A stretch of 64,000 nucleotides of DNA from assembly GCF_018991925.1 (NCBI RefSeq), contig NW_024722158.1, positions 9,552,420 to 9,616,419 of the forward strand. The letters are read 5' to 3'. The notes under the pieces were generated by a model. It did no database searches. It worked only from the letters and a program-made list of their open reading frames with translations, and was not told the DNA's origin. Positions 33,456 to 48,483 of the stretch are shown here, piece by piece; within the stretch, counting starts at the first letter, position 1; the number at the start of each line of letters is the position of its first letter. Made by a program: the position numbers and the translations under genes. Source of the DNA: Homarus americanus (lineage: Eukaryota; Arthropoda; Malacostraca; Decapoda; Nephropidae).

Positions 33456-34232
33456 ATCATAAGTTACAACAACATCCATCCTGCCAAAATCTGCCTCGGA
33501 GTTGAAACAAGAGACCAGTAGAGCGATCAGTCACAACTTGACGAATGTAACGACACAAAATTCAATCCGTGAAAGTTTCCGTCACTACCTGGGTTATAAC
33601 AGGATGTTAAAAGAACTTTGAAGATTTTTTATGTTTATGACTTGACTTTAACTTGTGATTATTGAAGGAAAATCAGATTAAAAAAAAAAAATTCTTCTCC
33701 AACTTGATCTTGATCCATCGTTCTGACAAACATATAAAACAGAAGCCGAAAAAACAAACTAGCCAACCATTGTGTTTTTAAAAGACTGTCATTATGTTAC
33801 CTCCACAAAGACACGTGAGAGAAACTATGTCTATCCCTTGACACTATCGTCCTCCAAGGGAATTGTTCACTTCATAGATAACACAACATCAACTACTAAC
33901 CCTCCAGAGTATAGTTTATTATTAACATTGTTGTTTCTTACTTCACTAAATTAAGATGAACTGTTACTTGTTAAGATACAAATTGGTCATTATAACTTAC
34001 TATCTTATGAGTTGTTTCTTACTCTACTGTATTTAAGGAGCAATGGTGAATGTTGCAGTAGAGGGAATGCAGGATTGTGGGGTTTTAATGACGCAAACAA
34101 GCAACTGGAGAAAAATGGAAATTGAGTGTGAACGATGCGACATGTCTGGTACCGTATATGAGGGGCAGGACACAACAAGCTTTTAACAGTCATTTGTCAT
34201 TAGCTTACCGTTTGTTAAAAAAATGTTTGGCA
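33456..34232. other. Unassigned DNA
   Basis: Unique sequence with an A-tract at 33680-33690. No recognisable gene. Confidence 0.5.
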
Positions 34233-34342
34233 GATCACCTGGAGTTTAGGCAACCGAGCTTATTTCACATGAAGATTAATCACCGAACGCGACTGGGGAG
34301 GGTGGGTTAGTTTGATTACGTTAAGTTACGATAGGATGTAAT

Positions 34343-34771
34343 TAAGGATTTTTTTGGGGGGGGGGAAGTCCACCCGGGCACAGTTCATCGACCTACAGCT
34401 TTTTAAAGCGAGACAGATTGTGAGAGTATGGAAACACAGACGAAGGCAAAGCATTCCACAGTTAAACTGTGTGAGGAAAGAAAGAACTGCTATAACAGGT
34501 TATTCTAGTGTGACAGACATGCACACTTAAACAGTGGGCACAACGGGCAAAACGAGTGTTACGAGCCCATTGCCTTGCCGGCGGTACAGAGGATGCCAAG
34601 GCCACCGATCATTGCCCGTTAAAGTACCTGTAAAAGAGAGTGAGTGAACCACCCCAGATAAGAGAGCAGTACTCTAAGTTAGGACGAATTAATCCCTTAT
34701 AAACATGAAACAACTGCTCAGGTGTGACGTAGCTACGGAATCTATACAACATTCCCAGCTTTTATAAGGAT
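34343..34771. repeat. 7-bp target duplication TAAGGAT around the LINE insert
   Basis: TAAGGAT occurs at 34343-34349 and 34765-34771, directly flanking the minus-strand LINE copy. A 7-bp match in AT-rich DNA is suggestive rather than decisive, but it coincides with the A-tail end of the LINE. Confidence 0.7.
34350..34764 (-). pseudogene. 5'-truncated copy of the 16408-18957 LINE family
   Basis: From GAGTATGGAAACACAGACGA (34412) rightward this parallels 17034-17265 and then 17846-17980, skipping exactly the region occupied by the insert at 17344-17815. Shared words include GGTTATTCTAGTGTGAC, GAGTGTTACGAGCCCA and TTGCCTTGCCGGCGGTAC. It supplies an uninterrupted C-terminal region plus 3' untranslated end, with the A-tail at the left (T-run from 34350). 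Stops and indels make it non-coding. Confidence 0.82.
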
Positions 34772-34887
34772 AAGTTAGGTTAGGTTCAGGTACATTACGT
34801 CAAATTTGGTTAGATTAGGTTTAGGTTAGCATTAGGGTGATTAATCTTCAGGTAAAATAAGCTGAAGTGTCTGAGCTTCAGGTGATC

Positions 34888-35294
34888 CAAAATATATAAA
34901 TTACTGTACGTCAGATATGTCTGCTCTAACCACCATGAAATACGAAAGGCGATTGTGAATGATTTAATAAACATATTTCTAACGTAATGTTGAGGATGGG
35001 AAAAGTTAACTTTTATTTCTTCTTTCACATAAGTCAAAACTCTGGTAAGTGATTTTATATTGCCTAAACTTAATTTTATTTCAGATTTCAGACGACGACC
35101 GGAGGCTGGGTGAGGGAGAGAACACATAGTACACACACAAAAAAAACCCACTTCAGTTCTCTAATATATTTATCTTGAAAAAAAAATCACCAAAAGACCT
35201 GCATAATATATAGTAAGGAATATTTTTTTCCTGACATTTAAAATTCCTCCTTCAGGATGAGCTGAGAACCTGAGTTAAAAGTCCTCCCTGCTTA
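34888..35294. other. Unassigned DNA
   Basis: Unique AT-rich sequence. An A-tract lies near 35142-35150. No gene is recognised. Confidence 0.5.
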
Positions 35295-35500
35295 TACCAC
35301 TAACGCCACTACAGCAACCACCACCATTCCTTACTGCCACTACCATTACTACCACAATTTCCTACTGCCACTACCATTATCACCACCATTTCCTGCCGCC
35401 ACCATCATCATCATCGCCACCTTTACGCCTCTGCCGCCACCATTACCACCATCCCTAACCACGACAACAATCACCACCGCGACTATCATCACAACAGGCC
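35295..35500. repeat. Degenerate CCA/CAC-rich triplet region
   Basis: CACCACCATT, CTGCCACTACCATTA and similar words recur irregularly, forming a decayed trinucleotide array that fades into unique DNA. Confidence 0.65.
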
Positions 35501-36242
35501 CGCCACATCCCATCCCAACCCCAACACCACTACCAACAGGCTTGTTACCTCCCCTTCCTTCCTCTCACCATCACTACATCTATCACCACCAAACCTATCA
35601 CTTTTCCAACCACCACCACCTAAAACCCAGCCCATTACAACAACTAACTGATCTGTCATGATATACAATAAGGAAAATAGACATGAAAAGTATCTAAGTG
35701 AATAGGACACTGAAGCTACAGTCAGTCACGTAACACTGAGCAATTAGTCATGTACATAGGACCACTGTCTTGGATGCTGCCGACCAAATAGCTTCAGAGA
35801 TTAAAAAAAAGAAAGAAAGTGGTTCCCAAAAGTAATGTGGCCAGCACTGCACCCGACCGCTTTCATTTCCTCATTAACAGCTGGGTGGACTTAGGAATGC
35901 CCCCTTGAGCAAACTATTGACGCTTAGGACATTGAAGGGAGCAATGTATCTACTCGGCCACCGCTCATTAAGAAACAGTCAATAAACAAAAAGACATTAA
36001 CCACAGACTTAATAACACTACGATATGTTTATTTCACTAATAAATACAGAGTTTCCACGACACAGGTTCTAGCACGATAATCACCTAACATGTGAACATT
36101 GTCGATATCCAGAAAAATGGCCACATTACTGAAATCGTCGCCATTATCAGAACTTTAGCGCATTGACTCCTAATGAGGCATAGTTGTAAGGCTGATGTAA
36201 TAAACTGACATTATTTGTCTTGTCAGTGACTCTAGAAGGATG
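35501..36242. other. Unassigned DNA
   Basis: No array or gene is recognised. Confidence 0.5.
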
Positions 36243-36292
<50 letters not shown>

Positions 36293-36317
36293 ACATATCA
36301 TCATCATCATCATCTTC
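36243..36317. repeat. (ATC)n microsatellite
   Basis: About 16 ATC triplets, a short break (AACAT), then about six more. Confidence 0.93.
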
Positions 36318-36399
36318 ATTAGATGGGTGAAGTTAGGTTATGTGAAGCCCTAGGAATAAAACATAATATATTGTGGCCAAGTTGTAGAAGGGCTAAAGA

Positions 36400-36497
<98 letters not shown>
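36400..36497. repeat. (AC)49 microsatellite
   Basis: 98 bp of pure AC dinucleotide. The 36498-36673 interval is unique AT-rich DNA. Confidence 0.97.
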
Positions 36498-36498
<1 letters not shown>

Positions 36499-36673
36499 TT
36501 AACTGTAATGCCACATATTACATAGCTTTCTGATTACAGTGTATACAGTACAGTAATAAATAGCATGTACTGTACACGGAAGTATAATAAGACGATACAA
36601 ATCTCCCAGCAAGGAACTGTAGAGTATAAACACATAATTTCAGTGGACTATACTATAATATACACTTCCTTAC

Positions 36674-39713
<3,040 letters not shown>

Positions 39714-39759
<46 letters not shown>
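39714..39759. repeat. (CA)n microsatellite
   Basis: About 22 CA repeats, about 100 bp before the large 16-bp array. Confidence 0.95.
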
Positions 39760-39761
<2 letters not shown>

Positions 39762-39861
39762 CTATATTTTCACATACAAATGCCAGAAAATTTTAAGAAA
39801 ACATCATCTTTTACTCAGTTGATTATAATCTTAAAATTTTCACTTCATTTTCTCATTCACT

Positions 39862-40549
39862 AGCTTGGTGTATCACTGACCTGGTGTATCACTGACCTGG
39901 TGTATCACTGACCTGGTATCACTGACCTGGTGTATCACTGACTTGGTATCATTGACCTGGTGTATCACTGACTTGGTGTATCACTGACCTGGTGTATCAC
40001 TGACTTGTATCGACCTGGCACTGACCTGGTGTATCACTGACCTGGTATCACTGACTTGGTATCACTGACCGGTGTATCACTGACCTGGTGTATCACTGAC
40101 CTGTATCACTGACTTGGTGTATCACTGACCTGGTGTATCACTGACCTGGTATCACTGACTGGTGTATCACTGACCTTGTGTATCACTAACTTGGTGTATC
40201 ACTGACCTGGTGTATCACTGACCTGGTGTATCACTGACTTGGTGTATCATTGACCTGGTGTATCACTGACCTGGTGTATCACTGACCTGGTGTATCACTG
40301 ACCTGGTGTATCACTGACCTGGTGTATCACTGACCTGGTGTATCACTGACTTGGTGTATCACTGACCTTGTATCACTAACTTGGTGTATCACTGACTTGG
40401 TGTATCATTGACCTGGTGTATCACTGACTTGGTGTATTACTGACCTGTGTATCACTAACTTGGTGTATCACTAACCTGGTATATCACTAACTTGGCGTAT
40501 CACTAACTTGGTGTATCACTGACCTGGTGTATCACTGACTTGGTGTATT
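39862..40549. repeat. 16-bp minisatellite, left block
   Basis: CTGGTGTATCACTGAC repeats about 43 times. CTTGG replaces CTGG in many units, and several units are shortened by 2-6 bases. The unit is the same as at 41075-42957. Confidence 0.95.
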
Positions 40550-41074
40550 GAACTAGCTGGTTAATTCATAGTTAGCCAGTGCTGGTACATTTATATTATA
40601 TTGGGTTTTAGTAGCAAACCAATTGTCTGTTTTTCTTTATTGAAAACTATCGTTTATATAATTCGAGTGTCGATCAGCCGTATTCCATATTTATGAGTGG
40701 AAGAGAGGACGGCGGTATGTAAATAGTCCGTTTATTCACGTCCTTCGATGTGAGATTATGAGTGAGACTTTAGAGTAGTGACCTATCGAGGAGAACGGAA
40801 TAGGCACATCGTCCTCCCTCGAGGAAGACGAACCATCAGCAGCTCTCAAATAACGTCTTCCTCTAGTCAAGGATATCAAACTACTGCCCGCTTTGGGTGG
40901 CCAGAGAGCGTCTCTATAATGCCTTAACTCAGCATAGTATGACGGAGCTTGTGGCACACTTATCACGTGCACTGAACATCACTGAAGCTAGTGGAAAGTT
41001 ACAGGGATGAATCAGTATATATCAAATGTAATTAACCCATTTATATAATTCTTCTGTTTATGAAACAAGGGCCA
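40550..41074. other. Non-repetitive island splitting the 16-bp array
   Basis: About 525 bp of unique DNA lies between two blocks of the same minisatellite. The minus strand has a 78-codon open frame (40970-40736) with mixed composition. It is preceded by an acceptor-like CTTTCCACTAGCTTCAG but has no ATG and no recognised domain. It could be an inserted element or original DNA flanked by two array expansions. Confidence 0.6.
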
Positions 41075-42957
41075 TTACAGTATCACTGACCTGGAGTATC
41101 ACTGACCTGGTGTATCACTGACCTGGGTATCACTGACCTGGTGTATCACTGACCTGGTGTATCACCGACCTGGTGTATCACCGACCTGGTGTATCACTTC
41201 ACTTGTGCATCACTGACTTGGTGTATCACTGACCTGGTGTATCACTGAATTGGTGCATCACTGACTGGTATCACTGACTTGGTGTATCACTGACCTGGTG
41301 TATCACTGACCTGGTGTATCACTGACTTGGTATCACTGACTTGTATCACTGACCTGGTGTATCACTGACCTGGTGTATCACTGACCTGGTGTATCACTGA
41401 CTTGGTGTATCACTGACTTGGTGTATCACCGACCTGGTGTATCGACCTGGTGTATCACTGACCTGGTGTATCACTGACCTGGTGTATCACTGACCTGGTG
41501 TATCACTGACCTGGTGTATCACTGACTTGGTGTATCACTGACTTGGTGTATCACTGACCTGGTGTATCACTGACCTGGTGTATCACTGACCTGGTGTATC
41601 ACTGACCTGGTGTATCACTGACTCTGGTGTATCACTGACCTGGTGTATCACTGACCTGGTTCACGTTGGTATCACTGACTTGTGTATCACTGACCTGGTG
41701 TATCACTGACCTGGTGTATCACTGACCTGGTGTATCACTGACCTGGTGTATCACTGACCTGGTGTATCACTGACTGGTGTATCACTGACCTGGTGTATCA
41801 CTGACCTGGTGTATCACTGACTCTGGTGTATCACTGACTTGGTGTATCACTGACCTGGTGTATCACTGACCTGGTGTATCACTGACCTGGTGTATCACTG
41901 ACTTGGTGTATCACTGACCTGGTGTATCACCGACCTGGTGTATCACTGACCTGGTGTATCACTGACCTGGTGTATCACTGACCTGGTATCACTGACCTGG
42001 TGTATCACTGACCTGGTGTATCACTGACTGTATCACTGACTCTGGTGTATCACCGACCTGGTGTATCACTGACCTGGTGTATCACTGACCTGGTGTATCA
42101 CTGACCTGGTGTATCACCGACTTGGTGCATCACTGACCTGGTGTACCACTGACTTGGTGTATCACTGACCTGGTGTATCACTGACCTGGTGTATCACTGA
42201 CCTGGTGTATCACTGACCTGGTGTATCACTGACCTGGTGTATCACTGACCTGGTATCACCGAATTGGGCATCACTGACTCTGGTGTATCACTGACTGGTG
42301 TTTGAGCATCACGACGGTGTATCACTGACTTGGTGTATCACTGATCGACCTGGTGTATCACTGACCTGGTGTATCACTGACTTGGTGCATCACTGACCTG
42401 GTGTATCGACCTGGTATCAATGACCTGGTGTATCACCGACTTGGTGTATCACTGACTTGGGTCACTGACCTGGTATCACTGACCTGGTGTATCACTGACC
42501 TGGTGTATCACTAACCTGGTGTATCACTTGGTGTATCACTGACTTGGGGTCAATAACTTGGTGTATCACTAACCTGGTGTATCACTGACCTGGTGTATCA
42601 TTGACCTGGTGTATCACTGACTTGGTGTATCACTGACCTGGTGTATCACTGACCTGGTGTATCACTGACCTGGTGTATCACTGACCTGGTGTATCACTGA
42701 CCTGGTGTATCACTGACTTGGTGTATCACTGACCTGGTGTATCACTGACCTGGTGTATCACTGACCTTGTGTATCACTGACTTGGTGTATCACTGACTTG
42801 GTGTATCACTAGCTTGGTGTATCATTGGCTTGGTGTAACACTGGGTTGGTGTAACACTGAATTGGTGTCACATTGGCTTGGTGTTTCACTGGCTTCGTGT
42901 ATCACTGGCTAGGTGTAACAATTGTCATGGTGTAACACTGGATTGTTGCATCACCAT
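41075..42957. repeat. 16-bp minisatellite, right block
   Basis: About 117 units of CTGGTGTATCACTGAC with CTTGG and CACCGAC variants. The right edge (42800-42957) decays gradually, with units such as TTGGTGTAACACTGGG. This gradient suggests homogenisation in the middle and decay at the edge. Confidence 0.95.
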
Positions 42958-43402
42958 AAGTGTAGCACATATACAGTACTCTATGTACTGTACCCTTATA
43001 TAAATGGCTTACATGACCGGATAAACTGTGGGTTATCTTTATAAAATTAATAATTATATTTATTTTTATACATAATACTTTTATACATATTACATACATA
43101 TTCATATACACCACCTTTATGAAATTACATGCACTTCATGTAAAAATGTATACTTGTACGGATTTTTTTCGGAATAAATTGACTGATAACCGATTGTGAT
43201 TCCGGAAGCTGGTCCAATCATCCTGAAACCAATGTGCGCCAATAACCGGACAGTGACCCCCACAAGAGTACAGGAAACTAAGCGAATTATACCACTGTAG
43301 TTGAGGGAAGTGTTCACGAGCCTTATACAACACACTACACTTAGCTGGTCTTCCTGTTCACTGTGTGAACATTTCATAGAGCCAAGGAATAAACAAAAAT
43401 AC
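42958..43402. other. Unassigned DNA
   Basis: Unique AT-rich sequence. Minus-strand open frames of 65-86 codons at 43117-43377 have no recognised motif. Confidence 0.5.
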
Positions 43403-43403
43403 G

Positions 43404-43531
43404 GTCACCTGAAAATTAGGCACCTCAGCTTATTTTACATGAAGATTAACCTAACCTAACCCCTCCAGGCAGCATTAGGTGTGGTTAATCTTCAGGTGAC
43501 ATAAGCTAGGGTGTCTAATCTTCAAGTGATT
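43404..43531. mobile_element. Compact inverted-repeat element (MITE-like), 128 bp
   Basis: GTCACCTGAAAATTAGGCAC...CAGCTTATTTTACATGAAGATTAACC at the left mirrors GGTTAATCTTCAGGTGACATAAGCTAGGGTGTCTAATCTTCAAGTGAT at the right. The middle is only about 30 bp and starts with CCTAACCTAACC. It is the shortest two-ended copy of the family here. Confidence 0.8.
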
Positions 43532-43924
43532 CCCTCCAAAAAAATATTTAATTCATTTTAAAGAGACGTAGAGTCGATAATCAAACCATTACTCTATTTT
43601 ATTTGTCTTTCAGATAAAACAAAACGATCTATATTATGACACAAACAGTTCATAAATCACCTAACCTAACAGCTAATAGTGAACTGGCACCAAACTGCTC
43701 GGTGTATACATTAGTGGAATTACCAGCAGAGAACATACGAGGCCGGGGTTCACCAGGCGGGGAGCTAACGATGGTAATCTAAGCCCTGACCCCCATCATA
43801 TATCACCTAAATAACACAGCAAATATTGGTTATTTTATAATTTATCTCCTCAGTCTCTGTATTTGGTTTCATTATCAAGTGAGAGATTAGTAGCTGCGGC
43901 TGTGAGGTGCTGCGCTAGCGGTAC
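43532..43924. other. Unassigned DNA
   Basis: Unique AT-rich sequence with no recognised feature. Confidence 0.5.
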
Positions 43925-45250
43925 GCGTCTGCTTAATGTCCAGCGGTTCTGACTCCCCACCTGGGCCTCATACAACTCCCTAAACGTTTCTACACTCCCA
44001 TGCGTGACCAGGACCTGATACAATTCCTCAAACGTTTTTACACTCCCATGCGTGACCTGGGCCTGATAAAATTCCTCAAACGTTTCTACACTCCCATGCG
44101 TGACCTGGGCCTGATACAACTCCGGGACTCCCCACCTGGGCATGATACAACTCCCCAAACGTTTCTACACTCCCTTGCGTGACCTGGGCCTGATACAACT
44201 CGGGGTCTACTCCGGGCATGATACAACTCCCCAAACGTTTCTACACTTCCATGCGTGACCTGGGCCTGATACAACTGACTCCCCACCTGGGCCTGATACA
44301 ACTCCGGACTCCCCACCTGGGCATGATACAACTCCCCAAACGTTTCTCACACCTTGCGTGACCTGGGCCTGATACAACTCCCAAACGTTTCTACACTTAT
44401 GCTTGACCTGACCTGATACAACTCAGGACTCACCTGGGCCTGATACAACCCCGACTCCACCTGGGCATGATACAACTCCAAACGTTTCTACACTCCCTTG
44501 CGTGACCTTGATACAACCCCGACCCCACCTGGGCCTGATAAACTGGGACTCCCACCTGGGCATGATACAACCCCAAACGTTTCTACACTCCTGCGTGACC
44601 TGGGCCTGATACAACTCCGGGACTCCCACCTGGGCCTGATACAACCTGGACTCCCACCTGGGCATGATACAACTCCCCAAACGTTTCTACACTCTTGCGT
44701 GACCTGGGCTGATGCAACTCCCCAAACGTTTCTACACTCCCATGCGTGACCTGGGCCTGATAACTCCGACTCCACCTGGGCTGAATCTCGACCTGGGCAT
44801 GATACACCCCCAAACGTTTCTACACCCCATGCGTGACCTGGGCCTGATACAACCTGGGACTCCACCTGGGCCTGATACAACTCCGGGACTCCCCACCTGG
44901 GCATGATACAACTCCCCAAACGTTTCTACACTCCCTTGCGTGACCTGGGCCTGATACAACTCCCCAAACGTTTCTACACTCCTATGCGTGACCTGGACCT
45001 GATACAACCCCCCAAACGTTTCTACACTCCCATGCGTGACCTGGACCTGATACAACCCCCCAAACGTTTCTACACTCCCATGCGTGACCTGGGCCTGATA
45101 CAACTCCCCAAACGTTTCTACACTCCTATGCGTGACCTGGACCTGATACAACCCCCCAAACGTTTCTACACTCCCATGCGTGACCTGGACCTGATACAAC
45201 TCCCCAACCGTTCTCTCACCACTACGCGTGTGACTTCAACCTGATACCAT
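43925..45250. repeat. Composite 48-bp / 31-bp minisatellite
   Basis: The main unit, 48 bp, contains CTGATACAACTCCCCAAACG then TTTCTACACTCCCATGCGTG and ACCTGGGC. A second, 31-bp unit has CTGATACAACTCCGGGACTC then CCCACCTGGG. In the left and middle parts both are mixed with many small losses. From about 44900 the 48-bp unit repeats regularly. Because 48 is divisible by three, that part is open on both strands (LIQLPKRFYTPMRDLG plus, VETFGELYQAQVTHGS minus). This is a repeat artefact unless transcription is shown. Confidence 0.92.
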
Positions 45251-45365
45251 TCTCAAAGAGCTTGCAGTGTGGTCTGATCATCACGGTTCAGTATTTTCAG
45301 TTCTGCCGTCTGCCACCAGTAATTTATTAGCTACATTAACTAACTAATTCATTGGGTAAAGGAAC

Positions 45366-45592
45366 CAGCTTGTTCGAACCACTGTACCACCGTCCGAGCC
45401 ACTGTACCACCAGTGGAACTGCTGTACCACCATCCGAAACAATGTTCCAACGCCCGAACCACTCTATCCAACGCCCGAACCACTGTACCAACGCCCGAAC
45501 CACTGAACCAACGCCCGAACCACTGTACCAACGTCCTAACCATTGTATCACCATCCTAACCACTGTATCACCGACCTAACCACTGTACCGCA
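45366..45592. repeat. 20-bp tandem repeat
   Basis: CGCCCGAACCACTGTACCAA repeats about eleven times with CGTCCGAG and CATCCTAACC variants. Confidence 0.9.
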
Positions 45593-46087
45593 TGAACCTT
45601 CAAAACTCAATTGCTATTAGGCCCATTACAGCATCACTAACCTCATTACGTCTACAGAACAAACCATACGGATATTACAGTGATGGAATGAACTGCATCA
45701 GCCATTATATCTCGCATATAATGTGTATCTAAATATTAAAAAAGTAACGTAAAAGTGAAAATAATGAAAGACGTAAACGGAAAAAAAATATTGTAACTCA
45801 GAAATATCGTCTACATTTGTGAAAAAATATTTAAATAAATGTAAACTTATATCAATTAATAAATATATACATAATATATAATACAGATATTAATTTAAAT
45901 TATATTTTCTCATCATCCTTAATTATTCGAATTATTTATAAAATTACTAAAATAAGCTGCTTTGGTCTTCAGGTCAACGTAATACCGTATATGTGGGACA
46001 AATTTTAATTACACGTCCCACGAATGCACTCAATCCATCAGTTACGTATCGTACACTTTCCTTGGCCGTAAAAGGATGTTTAGAGAG

Positions 46088-46136
<49 letters not shown>

Positions 46137-46933
46137 TGTGGAAATTTTTAACAAAACATATCGCAGAGAAAAATCAGATAAGTGACGTTGTCATATCCGT
46201 ACACCTTGCCAGGGTCGCAGATATTTACAAAAGAATGTTTGAGTTATATGACACTGCGGCGGGGAGTTCCACACAGTCCTTTTCCGGCGTATAAATAAGT
46301 TTTGGTAAACCGAGATTCAGCGAAATGGAATTTCAACGGAAGAGACATAAGCTCTCCCAGATACCCTCGTGTGCTGGTGAGAGGCGAGTGGTGGTGGAAC
46401 TACTGGGAGTACCTCGAGAACACTGACGCGATGCATTTACGAAATATGGAAGTGATGAGATATCTCTGTGATGGTGTAATAGTGGATTCTCATTTTTTTT
46501 TTCGCGGAATCGAGGAGGCGAAGAGCCCCGACACCGAACCGAACATCTTTATAAGTATTTTACATATTGCCTGTAACACTGTATACAGTATATTTAACAA
46601 ATTACCTGGCACTGAGCATGAGCCAAAGATTCATTGAAGCAGTTCTCTTTAGTTCTGATCAAGTTTGTTGTAATAAGACGAAGTTAAGTTCAAGCCCATA
46701 ATTTTAATGCTAGAAAGGGAGGTCAACAGTTTTACATTTCAGGAGTAAAGCAATACGTCAGTGTTATATTTTGGGGAAACATAAAGCTTAATTCTTTAGT
46801 ATATGTTTCGGTTCATGTGAGATATAATTTATTGTTACAGAGTGAGAGTTAAAATACGACGTCTGAGGCAATTATTGATATTGGCTAAATTGATTATTAC
46901 TATGATGTAAAATTTGTAATAAGGTTTCACAGC
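45593..46933. other. Unassigned AT-rich DNA with one GT run
   Basis: A (GT)n microsatellite lies at 46089-46133. A 111-codon open frame at 46302-46637 has no recognised motif. Confidence 0.5.
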
Positions 46934-47700
46934 AAAAGATATGGTTGGAGCATGGCAAGAATGTCCCCTCGTATGTCACTGAGCACAAGGCAACTGTAAG
47001 CCTGGAGTGGAAAGGTTGATTATATCATATAGGCGTACAAGTCGGTGAAATAAGAACTACGGTTGGCATTTCACATGGGAGTGCTTTGACCATCATCCCT
47101 GAACATTTAGAGATGTTTAAATTTTCTACAAGATGGTTCCTCGAAACCTCAGTGTTCAGAACATCTGAGGATGGCCTCAAATTGTGAGCTCCTTGAACTG
47201 CACGAAGCCGATCAAATCAACTTTTCTTCCCGGCTGGTGACGGGAGATAAGACTTGGATTCATCAATGGTCTCCGAGTCAAATATGGAATCCTTGCAATG
47301 GAAGCATCCGAATTCTCCAATCCAAAATAAGTTCAGAAGTCAAACCTCTGCTGGTAAGATCATGGCCTCGATATTCCGGGATGCCAAAGGGATTTTGCTG
47401 ATCGACTCTGTCACATAAAAACATTATTTTTGGACCATTATGTAGTCCTAACGTGAACCTTGCGTGACGTCACCCGGGAGAAACAACAGTGAATGGTGAA
47501 TGTGTCGCAGTCAACAAACGACGTGTCATGAATGTGGCTTCGAGCAACTCAATCACTCTTCCAATAGTCCACATCTGGCCCCAAGTGACTATCATCTGTT
47601 TCTATACCTGAAGTCCCACCCCGGGAAACGTAGTTTGAGCAGCAGTTGGAAGACTTCCATAAGACTCGCATCGTGAGTTTGAAGGTCAAGTGGAGTAAGT
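46934..47700 (+). pseudogene. mariner transposase relic
   Basis: Pieces in order are a helix-turn-helix-like VGISHGSALTIIPEHLEM (about 47050-47115), RELL-like SNCELLELHEADQINF (47177), SRLVTGDKTWIHQW with the first catalytic Asp at 47246-47248, and SPHLAPSDYHLFLYLK with the third catalytic Asp at 47587-47589. The expected HDNA block with the second Asp is not found, and PDLAPSD reads PHLAPSD. Several frameshifts and stops break the frame. Mariner proteins are about 345 residues, cut and paste DNA, and use a DD34D triad. This copy is dead. Terminal repeats were not identified. Confidence 0.8.
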
Positions 47701-48339
47701 AGCTCGAAGCTGTCTGTAGATCCGACAACAAGAGCCCAGACGGACAACGCTGACCCCTGAAAAGGATGGGAAACAGTTCATCCACCTTGGTGCCTACGTA
47801 TCTCCCCCTAAGTGCAGCAAGAGCGAGGGCAGCAAGCTCAAGGGAAAACCAGAAGGAGCTTGAGTATTCAATATTACTTTCTATCAATAGCATTATAGAT
47901 TCTGGGAACCTGGGGCACCAAGGCCCTAAGTCCCTGAAGGAGATGGATTATAGGCTTAGTGAAACCACTGTAGACACCAGAGTGTCGAGCATAGCAACCC
48001 AGAGAGGGAACGCTTGCTGCTTACTATATTTCGTCCTTCACCTGAGCAGCTCGAGGGAGTCCGAATTGTTATATGTGAGCTAGTATGTAAATAATGAAGA
48101 TGAACACCAGAGTACCACAAACAATACATCAATACATACCAAGTCGGGATAAAAACAAGGGTTTAGTTAATTTATTGACAGAACAAGTCTTAAAAATATT
48201 AAACACACGAGTGAAAAGTTTATATGCTAAGATAAACACACAAATGTACAAAAGAATATTAAAGGAAAACAACATTCAATAATAACAGATCTCGTGAAAG
48301 GGGATATTAATTACAATTTGAGAAAAAAAGGCTGTTGAA
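47701..48339. other. Unassigned DNA
   Basis: A 105-codon ATG frame at 47766-48083 has no recognised domain. No array. Confidence 0.45.
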
Positions 48340-48475
48340 ATGTTTCTGTAGTCAGCACTGTTTTATGGGTCAGAAGTGTGGACACCTTCAGTACACACCG
48401 GGAGACGGTTACAGGCACAGGGAATTTAGTGCTATAGGAGAATGATAAATATACGGATTGAGAGTAACGGAACAC
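48340..48475 (+). pseudogene. LINE C-terminal relic (RTE-type)
   Basis: SALFYGSEVWTPSVHTGRRL, then QAQGI, a stop, and CYRRMINIRIESN follow the same motif order as 7455-7630 (YGSExWT...RLEAFExWCYRRML.I). One stop and several substitutions are present. The right edge meets the purine-rich array at 48484. Confidence 0.6.
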
Positions 48476-48483
48476 TGGCGGTA

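Larger units (their letters stand above)
34233..34887. mobile_element. Inverted-repeat element (MITE-like) with a LINE inside
   Basis: The left end GATCACCTGGAG...GAGCTTATTTCACATGAAGATTAATCACC is mirrored by the right end GGTGATTAATCTTCAGGTAAAATAAGCTGAAG...GAGCTTCAGGTGATC. Between them lie TTAGG-like DNA and a 415-bp LINE copy (34350-34764). Without that insert the element would be about 235 bp, close to the 202-bp copy at 23257. Confidence 0.8.

Noticed and set aside
40736..40970. Neuropeptide Y-like exon (a YYAELRHY stretch on the minus strand)
   Set aside because: The likeness covers only about eight residues, the frame has no ATG, and no amidation and dibasic cleavage pattern of that family follows.
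44732..45244. Regular 16-residue repeat protein (VETFGELYQAQVTHGS or LIQLPKRFYTPMRDLG)
   Set aside because: The 48-bp unit is a multiple of three, so intact units are open on both strands. No start, leader or splice context, and the left part of the array breaks the frame.
45955..45985. Another end of the GATCACCT element
   Set aside because: AATAAGCTGC...GTCTTCAGGT is similar, but the outer GATC end is absent (GTCAACG) and the spacing is wrong.
47766..48083. 105-codon ATG frame as a gene
   Set aside because: No recognisable domain, overlapped by an equally long antisense frame, and it lies between two transposon relics.
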